DNA of 64,000 nt. It comes from Paracoccus nototheniae (GTDB lineage: Bacteria > Pseudomonadota > Alphaproteobacteria > Rhodobacterales > Rhodobacteraceae). The notes beneath the pieces were generated by a model, which searched no databases, had not been told where the DNA came from, and was given only the letters and a program-made list of their open reading frames with translations. The position numbers and the translations under genes were made by a program. The stretch lies in assembly GCF_004335005.1 (NCBI RefSeq), contig NZ_RQRT01000005.1, forward strand, positions 62,001-126,000, in the 5' to 3' direction. Shown here piece by piece: positions 26,957 through 36,267 of this stretch (within the stretch, counting starts at the first letter, position 1; every line of letters begins with the position of its first letter).

Positions 26957-29895
26957 AAGATTTCATCATCCCGGATTTCGCACCCGGAGACGACCGCGAC
27001 ATGGGCACGCCCGCGCGGTCCGGCGCTCCGGTGGCGCTGACCATCGACGGCATCCCGGTGATCGTCCCCGAGGGCACATCGGTCATGCGCGCCGCCATGA
27101 TGGCGGATGTGCAGATCCCCAAACTCTGCGCCAGCGACAATATGGAGGCCTTCGGGTCGTGCCGGTTATGCGTGGTGGAGATCGAGGGGCGGCGCGGCAC
27201 GCCTGCCTCCTGCACCACGCCGGTGGCCGAGGGGATGGTCGTCCGCACCCAGTCCGACAAGATCCGCAAGCTGCGTAAGGGTGTGATGGAGTTGTATATC
27301 AGCGACCACCCCTTGGATTGCCTGACCTGTTCGGCCAATGGCGATTGCGAATTGCAGGAAACGGCGGGGCAGGTGGGTCTGCGCGATGTGCGCTATACGC
27401 CGGGCGACAACCATTTCGACCCCTCGGGGACGGGCGCCCGGTCTCAGGCGGAAGCCAAGCTGCGGGGCGGGCATGACAACCCGCAGTTCATTCCCAAGGA
27501 CAATTCCAATCCCTATTTCACCTATGACCCCAGCAAATGCATCGTCTGTTCGCGCTGCGTGCGGGCCTGCGACGAAGTGCAGGGGACGTTCGCGCTGACC
27601 ATCGAGGGTCGGGGTTTCGACAGCCGCGTCAGCGCCGGGACGCTGGCGGACGATTTTTTCAGCAGCGATTGCGTCAGCTGCGGGGCCTGCGTGCAGGCCT
27701 GCCCGACCGCGACCCTGCAGGAAAAATCCGTGGCCGAGCTGGGCACGCCGACGCGGTCTGTCATCACCACCTGCGCCTATTGTGGTGTCGGTTGCAGCTT
27801 CAAGGCCGAGATGAACGGCGATCAGCTGGTGCGCATGGTGCCCTATAAGCACGGCAAGGCGAACCGGGGGCACAGCTGCGTCAAGGGGCGCTTTGCCTAT
27901 GGCTATGCTGCCCATCAGGATCGCATCCTGAAACCGATGATCCGGGAACGGATCGAGGATCCCTGGCAAGAGGTCGAATGGGACGAGGCGCTGGCCTTTG
28001 CCGCTGACCGGATGCGGGGCATTCAGGCGAAGCATGGGCGACGCTCGGTGGGCGTCATCACCTCCAGCCGCTGCACGAATGAGGAAACCTATCTGGTTCA
28101 GAAACTGACCCGAGCGGTGTTCGGCAACAACAACACCGACACCTGCGCGCGGGTGTGCCATTCGCCCACCGGCTATGGGTTGGGCAAGACCTTTGGCACC
28201 TCGGCGGGCACGCAGGACTTTGACAGCGTGGAACACACGGATGTGGTGCTGATCATCGGCGCCAATCCCACCGACGGGCATCCGGTCTTTGCCAGCCGGT
28301 TGAAAAAGCGCCTGCGGCAGGGCGCCAAGCTGATCGTCGTCGATCCGCGCCGCACCGATATCGTGCGCAGCGCGCATGTCGAGGCGCAATATCACCTGCC
28401 GCTGCGCCCCGGCACCAATGTCGCCGTCATCAGCGCCATGGCCCATGTGATCGTGACCGAGGGTCTGGTGGACGAGGCCTATATCCGCGACCGCTGCGAC
28501 TGGGACGAGTTCCAGCATTATGTGGAGTTCATCACCAATCCACGCCACGCGCCGGAGGCCAACGAGGCCCTGACCGGGGTGCGAGCCGCCGATCTGCGCG
28601 CGGCGGCGCGGATGTTCGCCACAGGCGGCAATGGCGCGATCTATTACGGGCTGGGGGTGACGGAGCATTCCCAGGGCTCGACCACTGTGATGGCGATTGC
28701 GAACCTTGCGATGCTGACCGGCAATATCGGGCGGCCCGGCGTCGGCGTGAACCCGTTGCGCGGCCAGAACAATGTGCAAGGCGCCTGCGACATGGGGTCT
28801 TTTCCCCACGAGCTGCCGGGATATCGCCACGTCAAGCTGCCCGATGTGCGGGCGATCTTTGAACGCGAATGGGGCGTCGCGATCGACCCCGAGCCGGGGC
28901 TGCGCATCCCCAACATGCTGGACGCCGCCGTCGAAGGAACGTTCAAGGGCCTTTACTGTCAGGGCGAGGATATCCTGCAATCGGACCCCGACACCCATCA
29001 CGTCGCGGCCGGCCTCAAGGCGATGGAATGCGTCATCGTCCATGACCTGTTTCTGAACGAGACGGCGAATTACGCCCATGTCTTTTTGCCCGGTTCCAGC
29101 TTTCTGGAAAAGGACGGCACCTTCACCAATGCCGAACGCCGCATCAACCGCGTGCGCAAGGTCATGGCGCCCCGGAACGGGTATGAGGACTGGGAGGTCA
29201 CGCAGATGCTGGCCAATGCCCTGCTGAAGGACAGCCAAGGGGCGAAATGGCACTATACCCATCCCAGCCAGATCATGGACGAGATCGCCTCGACCACGCC
29301 CAGCTTTGCTGGCGTCAGCTATGAGCGGCTGGAGGAGCTGGGCTCGATCCAATGGCCCTGTGACGAGAATGCGCCCGAAGGCACGCCCCTGATGCATGTG
29401 AACGGGTTCGAGACGGGGCGGGGTCATTTCATGATCACCGAATATGTGGCGACCGACGAAAAGGCCGGGCCGCGGTTCCCGCTGTTGCTGACCACGGGGC
29501 GGATCCTGTCGCAATACAATGTCGGCGCGCAGACCCGGCGCACGGAAAACAGCGTCTGGCACGATCAGGACGTGCTGGAGATCCACCCCCATGACGCCGA
29601 GGTTCGCGGCATCAATGACGGCGACTGGGTGCGGCTGGTCAGCCGGGCGGGGGAAACCACGCTGATGGTGACGCTGACCGAACGGGTGGCGCCGGGGGTG
29701 GTCTATACGACCTTCCATCATCCGGCGACGCAGGCTAACGTGGTGACGACCGATTTTTCGGACTGGGCGACGAATTGCCCGGAATACAAGGTCACCGCCG
29801 TGCAGGTCAGCGCCTCGAACTGTCCGTCGGACTGGCAGGAAACCTATAATGCACAGGCCGAACGGTCGCGGCGGATCCTGTCAGCTGCGGAGTAA
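26953..29895 (+). CDS. fdsA: NAD-dependent formate dehydrogenase alpha (molybdenum) subunit
   Basis: The catalytic subunit, 980 residues, oxidises formate to CO2 at a bis-MGD molybdenum centre. In order: a [2Fe-2S] domain with cysteines from about residue 58, a His/Cys-ligated [4Fe-4S] (DHPLDCLTC, about 121), two ferredoxin clusters (CIVCSRCVRAC; CVSCGACVQAC), the CAYCGVGC cluster and the large molybdopterin domain. The catalytic pair is C402-H403 in ARVCHSPTG, so this is the cysteine form, not the selenocysteine form. The start overlaps the fdsB stop. Confidence 0.97.
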   Translation: MKDFIIPDFAPGDDRDMGTPARSGAPVALTIDGIPVIVPEGTSVMRAAMMADVQIPKLCASDNMEAFGSCRLCVVEIEGRRGTPASCTTPVAEGMVVRTQSDKIRKLRKGVMELYISDHPLDCLTCSANGDCELQETAGQVGLRDVRYTPGDNHFDPSGTGARSQAEAKLRGGHDNPQFIPKDNSNPYFTYDPSKCIVCSRCVRACDEVQGTFALTIEGRGFDSRVSAGTLADDFFSSDCVSCGACVQACPTATLQEKSVAELGTPTRSVITTCAYCGVGCSFKAEMNGDQLVRMVPYKHGKANRGHSCVKGRFAYGYAAHQDRILKPMIRERIEDPWQEVEWDEALAFAADRMRGIQAKHGRRSVGVITSSRCTNEETYLVQKLTRAVFGNNNTDTCARVCHSPTGYGLGKTFGTSAGTQDFDSVEHTDVVLIIGANPTDGHPVFASRLKKRLRQGAKLIVVDPRRTDIVRSAHVEAQYHLPLRPGTNVAVISAMAHVIVTEGLVDEAYIRDRCDWDEFQHYVEFITNPRHAPEANEALTGVRAADLRAAARMFATGGNGAIYYGLGVTEHSQGSTTVMAIANLAMLTGNIGRPGVGVNPLRGQNNVQGACDMGSFPHELPGYRHVKLPDVRAIFEREWGVAIDPEPGLRIPNMLDAAVEGTFKGLYCQGEDILQSDPDTHHVAAGLKAMECVIVHDLFLNETANYAHVFLPGSSFLEKDGTFTNAERRINRVRKVMAPRNGYEDWEVTQMLANALLKDSQGAKWHYTHPSQIMDEIASTTPSFAGVSYERLEELGSIQWPCDENAPEGTPLMHVNGFETGRGHFMITEYVATDEKAGPRFPLLLTTGRILSQYNVGAQTRRTENSVWHDQDVLEIHPHDAEVRGINDGDWVRLVSRAGETTLMVTLTERVAPGVVYTTFHHPATQANVVTTDFSDWATNCPEYKVTAVQVSASNCPSDWQETYNAQAERSRRILSAAE

Positions 29896-29898
29896 GCG

Positions 29899-30768
29899 AT
29901 GATCCTGCCACCCCCCGTTGTCTCTGCGGCGGCCACCCATATCCGGGCGGGCAGCCGCAGTGCCGTCACCCGGTGCCTGCCCGAAGAGGTGCCGGTAGCG
30001 ATGGTCTATGGCGGCTCGACGCAGGCGGTGATGATGGCCTCGCCCGCCGATCTGAAGGATTTTGCGGTGGGGTTTTCCCTGACCGAGGGGATCGTGACCG
30101 ACCCCGCCCAGATCGAGCGGCTGGAGGTCATGGCCCATCCCAAGGGGATCGAGGCGCAGATGTGGCTGGCGGGCGAACGATCCGAGGCGATGGCCGCGCG
30201 GCGTCGTTTCATGGCCGGGCCGGTGGGCTGCGGGTTGTGCGGGATCGACAGTCTGGACGAGGCGGTGCGCGCGCTGCCCGATCTGTCGGGCGTGGGTCCG
30301 TGTCTGGACGCCGCCCAGATCGCGCAGGCGACCGAGGATCTGCGTCGCTGGCAGCCCTTTCACGACCAGACCCGCGCCGTCCATGCGGCGGGGTTCCTGA
30401 TGCCCGGTCAGGGCATCGTGCTGGCGCGCGAGGATGTGGGCCGCCACAATGCGCTGGACAAGCTGATCGGCGCCATGGCGCGGCAGGGACTGCGGGGCGC
30501 TGACGGTGCCTTTGTGTTGACCAGCCGCGTCTCGGTCGAGATGGTGCAGAAATGCGCCATGGCCGGGGGCGCGGTGCTGATCGCGGTGTCGGCGCCCACG
30601 GCGCATGCGCTGCGTCTGGCGCAGGCCTCGGGGATCACGCTTGCCGCCTTTGCGCGCGGCGAGGGGTTCGATCTGTTTTCCCACCCCGAACGGCTGCGCG
30701 CCGAGATGCGCGCCTTGTCCTCCGAAAACCCCTTGGCGCCTGAAAAGGATGCATCCCATGTCGCCTGA
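29899..30768 (+). CDS. fdhD: Formate dehydrogenase accessory sulfurtransferase FdhD
   Basis: A 289-residue protein that transfers sulfur from a cysteine desulfurase to the bis-MGD cofactor, needed for active formate dehydrogenase. The sulfur-carrying motif C111-G-L-C114 and the VGRHNALDKLIG region are intact. It lies three bases after fdsA and overlaps fdsD, so it is made with its client enzyme. Confidence 0.96.
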   Translation: MILPPPVVSAAATHIRAGSRSAVTRCLPEEVPVAMVYGGSTQAVMMASPADLKDFAVGFSLTEGIVTDPAQIERLEVMAHPKGIEAQMWLAGERSEAMAARRRFMAGPVGCGLCGIDSLDEAVRALPDLSGVGPCLDAAQIAQATEDLRRWQPFHDQTRAVHAAGFLMPGQGIVLAREDVGRHNALDKLIGAMARQGLRGADGAFVLTSRVSVEMVQKCAMAGGAVLIAVSAPTAHALRLAQASGITLAAFARGEGFDLFSHPERLRAEMRALSSENPLAPEKDASHVA

Positions 30769-30958
30769 GAAAATGGTCATGATGGCCAATCAGATCGCAA
30801 CGTTTTTCGACAGCCAGCCCGGCGATCCGGCGGAAAAGATCGCCGGTCATCTGCGCGATTACTGGGAACCGCGGATGCGTGCCCAGTTGCTGACCTTTCT
30901 GGAAACCGGCGGGCAGGGGCTGAAACCCTCGGCCGAGCAGGCGGCGCGCCTGCTGTAA
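30758..30958 (+). CDS. fdsD: NAD-dependent formate dehydrogenase delta subunit
   Basis: A small 66-residue protein (MSPEKMVMMANQIATFF at the start) of the FdsD family, needed for assembly or stability of the FdsABG complex. The ATG at 30758 is preceded by AAAAGGA. It overlaps the end of fdhD by 11 bases. A weak hairpin (GCAACC/GGTTGC at 30962-30982) follows the stop and may end the operon. Confidence 0.9.
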   Translation: MSPEKMVMMANQIATFFDSQPGDPAEKIAGHLRDYWEPRMRAQLLTFLETGGQGLKPSAEQAARLL

Positions 30959-31000
30959 GGTGCAACCTTTCGCGGGGGTTGCGGGTTTGACCGACAGCGA

Positions 31001-31987
31001 ATGACCGCAACGCCCGGGGACAGGCAGCTTATGCAGGACAAGATTGACCGGTTCGATCTGGCGCAGGCCAAGGTCTGCGTGGTGATGAATCGCGGCTCTG
31101 GAAAGAAAAAGCATCAGGAGCTGCGCGATCTGCTGAACGAGCGGCTGGCCCCGGCCTGCGGTCAGTTTGCGTTGCGCGAAAGCCGCAAGGGCCGCGATCT
31201 GCCGGCGCTTGCCAGACAAGTGGCGGGCGAGGGGTTCGATCTTGTGATCGCGGCGGGCGGCGACGGCACGCAATCGGCGGTGGCCGGGGCGCTGACCGGC
31301 ACCGACGTGGTAATGGGCGTGCTGCCGGGCGGCACCTTCAACTATTTCGCCCGCGATCTGGGCGTCGGTGAAAATCTGGACGATGCACTGGACACGATCC
31401 TGGAGGCGCGGGTCGATGTCGTCGATGTCGGAGATGTCAACGGCTTGATCTTTCTGAACAATGTCAGTCTGGGCGCCTATCCCAAGATCCTGAAGACCCG
31501 CGAGGGGATCTATCGCCGGTGGGGGCGGTCGCGGCTGGCGGCCTATTGGTCGGTGCTGGTCGCGCTGCGCCGGTTGCGCCGCCCGATGCAGCTGGTCGCC
31601 CGCGTGGATGGACAGTCGCAGCGATACACCAGTGCCTTGGTGTTCGTGGCCCGCAGCGCCTATCAGCTGGACAGCTTCGGGCTGGAAGGCGCGGACGAGA
31701 TCCGGCGCGGAGAGTTTGCGGTGCTGATCGCCAAGGCGAAACGGCCGCTGCCGCTGATGCGGTCGGCCTTGCGCATGGCGGTGGGGCAAAGCGCCAAGGA
31801 TGATGATTTCGATCTGATCCTGACCGACGAGTTGCAGATCGAGACGCCCAAGCGTCGTCAGCTGGTCGCCCATGACGGCGAGAAATCGACGTTGGACAGC
31901 CCGTTCAGGATGCAGGTGCGTCACGACGCGCTGCGCGTTCTGCTGCCTTTGGACGGTGTCAGCAAGACCGCGCGGGACGAGGCGTAA
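31001..31987 (+). CDS. Diacylglycerol kinase-like lipid kinase
   Basis: A 328-residue member of the DAGK catalytic-domain family (YegS/LCB5 type), expected to phosphorylate a lipid with ATP. The nucleotide motif VIAAGGDGTQSA near residue 85 and LPGGTFNYFARDL near 108 are well conserved. ATG at 31031, preceded by GGGGACAGG, is an alternative start that would remove ten residues. The metallophosphoesterase gene follows by three bases, so they are an operon. Confidence 0.85.
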   Translation: MTATPGDRQLMQDKIDRFDLAQAKVCVVMNRGSGKKKHQELRDLLNERLAPACGQFALRESRKGRDLPALARQVAGEGFDLVIAAGGDGTQSAVAGALTGTDVVMGVLPGGTFNYFARDLGVGENLDDALDTILEARVDVVDVGDVNGLIFLNNVSLGAYPKILKTREGIYRRWGRSRLAAYWSVLVALRRLRRPMQLVARVDGQSQRYTSALVFVARSAYQLDSFGLEGADEIRRGEFAVLIAKAKRPLPLMRSALRMAVGQSAKDDDFDLILTDELQIETPKRRQLVAHDGEKSTLDSPFRMQVRHDALRVLLPLDGVSKTARDEA

Positions 31988-31990
31988 GAC

Positions 31991-32782
31991 GTGACCCGGA
32001 TCGTGCATCTGACCGACCTTCATTTCGGCTTTCACCGTCAGGCGATGGTGGAGCCGCTGCTGGAGCGCATCGATGCGCTGCGCCCCGATCTTGTCGTGGT
32101 GGGCGGCGATCTGACGCATCGCGGCCTGCCCGGGCAACTGGCGCAGGCACGGGCGTTTCTGGACCGGATCGCGGCACCGGTGATGTGCATGCCGGGCAAT
32201 CACGACGTGCCGTTGTGGAACCCGGTCGCGCGCACCTTCTGGCCCTTTGCCGGGTATCGGCGGCTGTTCGGACCGTCGCTGACGCCGGTCGGTCGGGCGG
32301 GCGATGTGCGGGTGATGGCGATCAACAGCGCCGATCCCTATAGCTGGCAGCGCGGCAAGATCCGCGCCGGAGAGATTTCCCGCGTTATCGGTCATGTCGA
32401 TCCGATCGGCACGAATATCGCGGCGCTGCACCATCCGTTGCAGCAATTGCCCCGCGTGGACAAGGCCCTGGCCCGCCGCGCCACCGAGGCGCTGTCGCGG
32501 ATGGAGGCGGCGGGGGTTCAGGTCGTGCTGTCGGGGCATCTGCACCGATGGGCCGTGGACGAGCTGCTGGCGACGGGTCGGCATCCACGCGTGTTGCAGA
32601 TCCAGACCGGGACCGCGCTGTGTGCGCGCCTGACCGACCGGCAGAACGAATTCGCGCTGCTGGACATCGAGGGCGCGGACCTGCGGCTGGAACGGCACAT
32701 GGCACCGATGCAGGCGATGGCCTTTGATCCGCCGCAGGTGGGGCAATACAGCCGCGCCTCGGGGGTGTGGCGGCGCGTTTAG
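31991..32782 (+). CDS. Calcineurin-like metallophosphoesterase
   Basis: A 263-residue metal-dependent phosphodiesterase related to CpdA. The metal ligands are seen in order: LTDLHFG, GGDLTH, PGNHDVP, LHHP and SGHLHRW. The start is GTG at 31991, three bases after the kinase stop; no ATG suits better. The substrate could be a cyclic nucleotide or a phospholipid head group; pairing with a lipid kinase makes the latter worth considering. Confidence 0.88.
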   Translation: MTRIVHLTDLHFGFHRQAMVEPLLERIDALRPDLVVVGGDLTHRGLPGQLAQARAFLDRIAAPVMCMPGNHDVPLWNPVARTFWPFAGYRRLFGPSLTPVGRAGDVRVMAINSADPYSWQRGKIRAGEISRVIGHVDPIGTNIAALHHPLQQLPRVDKALARRATEALSRMEAAGVQVVLSGHLHRWAVDELLATGRHPRVLQIQTGTALCARLTDRQNEFALLDIEGADLRLERHMAPMQAMAFDPPQVGQYSRASGVWRRV

Positions 32783-32785
32783 GCG

Positions 32786-32812
32786 TTGAATTTTGTCGTG
32801 ATCGGGGATAAA
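32786..32812 (+). promoter_or_regulatory. Possible rpsA promoter
   Basis: TTGAAT (32786-32791) and GATAAA (32807-32812) are separated by 15 bases, or 16 if ATAAAG is taken as the -10. The gap of 189 bases before rpsA must hold its promoter, and this is the best match I see. The rpmG upstream region has a similar TTGACT/GATAAA pair. Confidence 0.35.
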
Positions 32813-32971
32813 GGACGCGCAGTCACACGGGCGACATGGTCAGAACAGACCGCTTTCCACAAGGGTCGGGCGTCACGCCACGACCCTTTGGCGTTGCCCG
32901 CAAAGGCATCATAAAGACCGGCGGAGCCAACCGTCAGGCCGGAAAACAGAAACAAAGGAAACTGCATACGC

Positions 32972-34651
32972 ATGTGCGCTAAAGCGACTATGGAGGAGTT
33001 CGAGGCCCTTCTGAATGAAAGCCTCGAGATTGACACCCCCGATGAGGGAAGCGTTGTCAAAGGCCGCGTGATCGCCATTGAGGCAGGTCAGGCCATCATC
33101 GACGTCGGCTACAAGATGGAAGGCCGCGTCGATCTGAAAGAATTTGCCAATCCCGGCGAAGAATCGAACATCAAGGTCGGCGACGAGGTCGAGGTCTATC
33201 TGGACCGCGTCGAGAACGCCCGTGGTGAAGCGTCGATCAGCCGCGAAAAGGCCCGCCGCGAGGAAGCCTGGGATCGTCTGGAACGCGCCTATGGCGACGA
33301 AGAGCGTGTCGAAGGCGCGATCTTTGGCCGCGTCAAAGGCGGCTTTACGGTCGATCTGGGCGGCGCTGTCGCCTTCCTGCCCGGTTCGCAGGTTGACGTG
33401 CGCCCCGTGCGCGACGCCGGCCCGCTGATGGGTCTGAAGCAGCCCTTCCAGATCCTGAAGATGGATCGTCGCCGCGGCAATATCGTCGTGTCGCGTCGCG
33501 CCATTCTGGAAGAAAGCCGCGCCGAACAGCGCGCCGAAGTCATCGCCAACCTGACCGAAGGCCAGTCGATCGATGGCGTGGTCAAGAACATCACCGAATA
33601 CGGTGCGTTCGTGGATCTGGGCGGCGTCGACGGCCTGCTGCACGTCACCGACATGGCATGGCGCCGGGTCAACCACCCGTCCGAGATCCTGGCGATCGGC
33701 GAGACCGTCAAGGTCCAGGTCATCAAGATCAACAAGGACAGCCACCGCATCAGCCTGGGCATGAAGCAGCTGCAGGCCGATCCGTGGGATACGGTCGCGG
33801 ACAAGTTCCCGATCGAATCGGTCCATCAGGGTCGCGTCACCAACATCACCGACTATGGCGCCTTCGTGGAGCTGGAAGCCGGTGTCGAAGGTCTGGTCCA
33901 TGTCAGCGAAATGAGCTGGACCAAGAAGAACGTGCATCCGGGCAAGATCGTCTCGACCTCTCAGGAAGTCGAAGTGATGGTCCTTGAGATCGACGAGGCC
34001 AAGCGCCGCGTGTCTCTGGGCCTGAAGCAGACGATGCGCAATCCGTGGGAAGTGTTCGCTGAAACGCATCCGACCGGCACCGTCATCGAAGGCGAAGTCA
34101 AGAACATCACCGAATTCGGTCTGTTCGTCGGCCTCGACGGCGATATCGACGGCATGGTTCACCTGTCGGACATCTCTTGGGACGCCCGTGGCGAAGACGC
34201 CATTCAGGACTTCCGCAAGGGCGACGTCGTCAAGGCTGTCGTGCAGGACGTGGATGTCGAGAAAGAGCGGATCAGCCTGTCGATCAAGTCGCTTGAGAAC
34301 GAGCACATGGCCGAAGCCGTTGACGGCGTGAAGCGTGGCTCGATCGTGACCGCCGAGGTCACCGCGATCGAAGAAGGCGGGATCGAGGTCGAGTTCAACA
34401 GCGTTAAGTCGTTCATCCGCCGCAGCGATCTGGCACGCGACCGTGCCGACCAGCGCCCCGAGCGCTTTACGGTCGGCGACAAGGTCGATGCCCGCGTGAC
34501 CAATGTGGACACCAAGACCCGTCGTCTTGGCCTGTCCATCAAGGCCCGCGAGATCGCCGAGGAAAAAGAGGCGATCGACACCTATGGCAGCTCGGATTCG
34601 GGCGCGTCTCTGGGTGACATTCTGGGTGCGGCGCTGAACCGCAACAGCTGA
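32972..34651 (+). CDS. rpsA: 30S ribosomal protein S1
   Basis: A 559-residue protein of normal length with six S1 (OB-fold) RNA-binding repeats. The four C-terminal repeats contain the ITDYGAFVEL/ITEFGLFVGL type motifs. It binds mRNA leaders during translation initiation. The ATG at 32972 gives MCAKATMEEFEALLNE; the nearest purine-rich AAAGGAAA is about 14 bases upstream, so the ribosome-binding site is poorly spaced, which is common for rpsA because S1 regulates its own translation. Codon choice here is visibly more biased than in neighbours, as expected for high expression. Confidence 0.98.
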   Translation: MCAKATMEEFEALLNESLEIDTPDEGSVVKGRVIAIEAGQAIIDVGYKMEGRVDLKEFANPGEESNIKVGDEVEVYLDRVENARGEASISREKARREEAWDRLERAYGDEERVEGAIFGRVKGGFTVDLGGAVAFLPGSQVDVRPVRDAGPLMGLKQPFQILKMDRRRGNIVVSRRAILEESRAEQRAEVIANLTEGQSIDGVVKNITEYGAFVDLGGVDGLLHVTDMAWRRVNHPSEILAIGETVKVQVIKINKDSHRISLGMKQLQADPWDTVADKFPIESVHQGRVTNITDYGAFVELEAGVEGLVHVSEMSWTKKNVHPGKIVSTSQEVEVMVLEIDEAKRRVSLGLKQTMRNPWEVFAETHPTGTVIEGEVKNITEFGLFVGLDGDIDGMVHLSDISWDARGEDAIQDFRKGDVVKAVVQDVDVEKERISLSIKSLENEHMAEAVDGVKRGSIVTAEVTAIEEGGIEVEFNSVKSFIRRSDLARDRADQRPERFTVGDKVDARVTNVDTKTRRLGLSIKAREIAEEKEAIDTYGSSDSGASLGDILGAALNRNS

Positions 34652-34676
34652 TCGTCCCAGATCCGACCACGCTTTG

Positions 34677-34708
34677 GCCCGCCCCGGTTCATCCGGGGCG
34701 GGCTTTTT
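34677..34708 (+). terminator. Rho-independent terminator of rpsA
   Basis: A perfect 11-bp stem, GCCCGCCCCGG with CCGGGGCGGGC, a TTCAT loop and five Ts. It is 26 bases after the rpsA stop. Confidence 0.95.
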
Positions 34709-34893
34709 CCTGCCAGCGGTCCGGGCAGTCGGCGCCATGTCGCTTGCCACTTGACGGGAAAGCTGGCAACTCTATGAAACCAGTCACTTCTGTCGGGCGT
34801 TGACGGGATCACAAGGGGGGGCGCAATGCCATCCCGACACCCACGCGGCCTGATTGCCATCGGCAGGAAAGACCCGTCCATTTGGGGGAAAAC

Positions 34894-35178
34894 ATGATCC
34901 GGTCAGAACTGATTCAGAAGATTTCCGACGAAAACCCACATCTGTTCCGCCGCGATGTCGAGCGGATCGTCAACACCGTCTTTGAAGAGGTCATCGACGC
35001 CATGGCGCGGGGCGACCGGGTCGAGCTGCGCGGCTTTGGTGCATTCTCGGTCAAGAAGCGCGATTCCCGCACGGGGCGCAATCCGCGCACCGGTGAATCG
35101 GTCGAGGTCGATGAAAAGCATGTGCCGTTTTTCAAGACCGGCAAATTGCTGCGCGACCGCCTGAACGGCGAAGCCTGA
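34894..35178 (+). CDS. ihfB: Integration host factor subunit beta
   Basis: A 94-residue HU/IHF-family DNA-bending protein. The start [10 protein letters not shown] at 34894 follows GGGGGAAAAC; an in-frame ATG at 34882 would add four residues not found in the family. The arm region with GRNPRTGE and the proline-tipped beta ribbon are clear. The gap of 240 bases from rpsA contains the rpsA terminator and should also hold the ihfB promoter. The rpsA-ihfB-lapA-trpF order is common in Rhodobacterales. Confidence 0.97.
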   Translation: MIRSELIQKISDENPHLFRRDVERIVNTVFEEVIDAMARGDRVELRGFGAFSVKKRDSRTGRNPRTGESVEVDEKHVPFFKTGKLLRDRLNGEA

Positions 35179-35229
35179 TCCCGACACCGGGCGGCCTTTA
35201 CGCTTCCACCCAACCGCTGAGGACTTTCC

Positions 35230-35628
35230 ATGCGCTTTATCCGTCTGATCTTTGTGGCCCTGCTGGCACTTGTGCTTGTAGGTGTGGCGCTGGCCAATCG
35301 CGGCGCGGTAACGCTGTCGGCCTTTCCGGCGAATTTCGGGCAGTTTCTGGGCGGCACCTGGTCGGTGACGCTGCCGCTTTTTCTGGTCATCTTCGTGGCC
35401 TTTGCCCTTGGGATGCTGGCCGGGCTGGTCTGGGAATGGCTGCGCGAGGCGCATATCCGCCGCGAGGCCAAGCTGCGCGGTGCCGAGGTGGCCCGGCTTG
35501 AGGGCGAGGTCGGCCATCTGCGGGTCCGCCATGCCGCGCCGCGTGACGAGGTTCTGGCCATTCTGGACGAGCCCGCATCGGCGCCGCGTCCCGGCGTGAA
35601 TCGGGCCAGCCTGCCCGTGGCCCGCTGA
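35230..35628 (+). CDS. lapA: LapA-domain membrane protein (DUF1049)
   Basis: A 132-residue protein with two membrane helices (residues about 5-24 and 45-66) and a charged cytoplasmic tail, the layout of LapA, which with LapB controls LpxC and lipopolysaccharide supply in enteric bacteria. In alphaproteobacteria the role is assumed. It lies between ihfB and trpF and is three bases from trpF, so the three are likely co-transcribed. Confidence 0.82.
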   Translation: MRFIRLIFVALLALVLVGVALANRGAVTLSAFPANFGQFLGGTWSVTLPLFLVIFVAFALGMLAGLVWEWLREAHIRREAKLRGAEVARLEGEVGHLRVRHAAPRDEVLAILDEPASAPRPGVNRASLPVAR

Positions 35629-35631
35629 GGC

Positions 35632-36267
35632 GTGGCCGAGGTCAAGATCTGCGGGCTGCGCGAGGCGGCCCATGTCGCGGCGGCGGTCGATGCAGGCGCG
35701 CGCTATCTGGGTTTCGTGTTCTATCACAAATCTCCGCGTGCCGTGACGGGGGCCGAGGCGGCATCGCTGAGCGCCGATCTGCCCTTGGGCGTGGCGCGGG
35801 TGGGACTGTTCGTCGACCCCTCGGACGATCTGCTGCACGATGTGCTGTCGGTGATGCCCCTGGATATCGTGCAGCTGCATGGTCATGAGACGCCTGACCG
35901 GGTCACCGAGGTCAAGGCCCTGACCGGATTGCCGGTGATGAAGGCGGTGGGGATCTCGGGGCCCGACGATCTGTCGCAGCTGACGGATTACGGACTGGTG
36001 GCCGACATGCTGCTGGTCGATGCCAAACCGCCCAAGGATGCCGGATTGCCGGGTGGCAACGGGCTGGCCTTTGACTGGCGGCTGCTGGTTGGGCGGCGCT
36101 GGCTGCGCCCTTGGATGCTGGCAGGCGGGCTGACGCCCGACAATGTGGCCGAGGCCGTGCGGCTGACCGGGGCTGCGGTGGTCGATGTCAGTTCGGGTGT
36201 GGAATCGGGGCCCGGGGTCAAGGATTCTGTGCGCATCGCTGCCTTCATTGCCGCCGCAAAGGCATGA
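35632..36267 (+). CDS. trpF: Phosphoribosylanthranilate isomerase
   Basis: A 211-residue TIM barrel that isomerises N-(5-phosphoribosyl)anthranilate in tryptophan synthesis. The motifs VKICGLREAAHV, ARYLGFVFYHKSPRAV and the C-terminal AGGLTPDNV and DVSSGVESGPG are complete. The start is GTG three bases after lapA. trpB, which follows trpF in many relatives, is not here; the GTA cluster follows instead. Confidence 0.96.
   Translation: MAEVKICGLREAAHVAAAVDAGARYLGFVFYHKSPRAVTGAEAASLSADLPLGVARVGLFVDPSDDLLHDVLSVMPLDIVQLHGHETPDRVTEVKALTGLPVMKAVGISGPDDLSQLTDYGLVADMLLVDAKPPKDAGLPGGNGLAFDWRLLVGRRWLRPWMLAGGLTPDNVAEAVRLTGAAVVDVSSGVESGPGVKDSVRIAAFIAAAKA

Noticed and set aside
27166..29721. An 851-codon minus-strand open frame opposite fdsA
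   Set aside because: The fdsA frame has every cofactor motif; the antisense product has no recognisable domain and a shadow-type composition.
30635..32746. A 703-codon minus-strand open frame opposite fdhD, the kinase and the phosphoesterase
   Set aside because: It spans several real genes on the other strand and has typical shadow composition.
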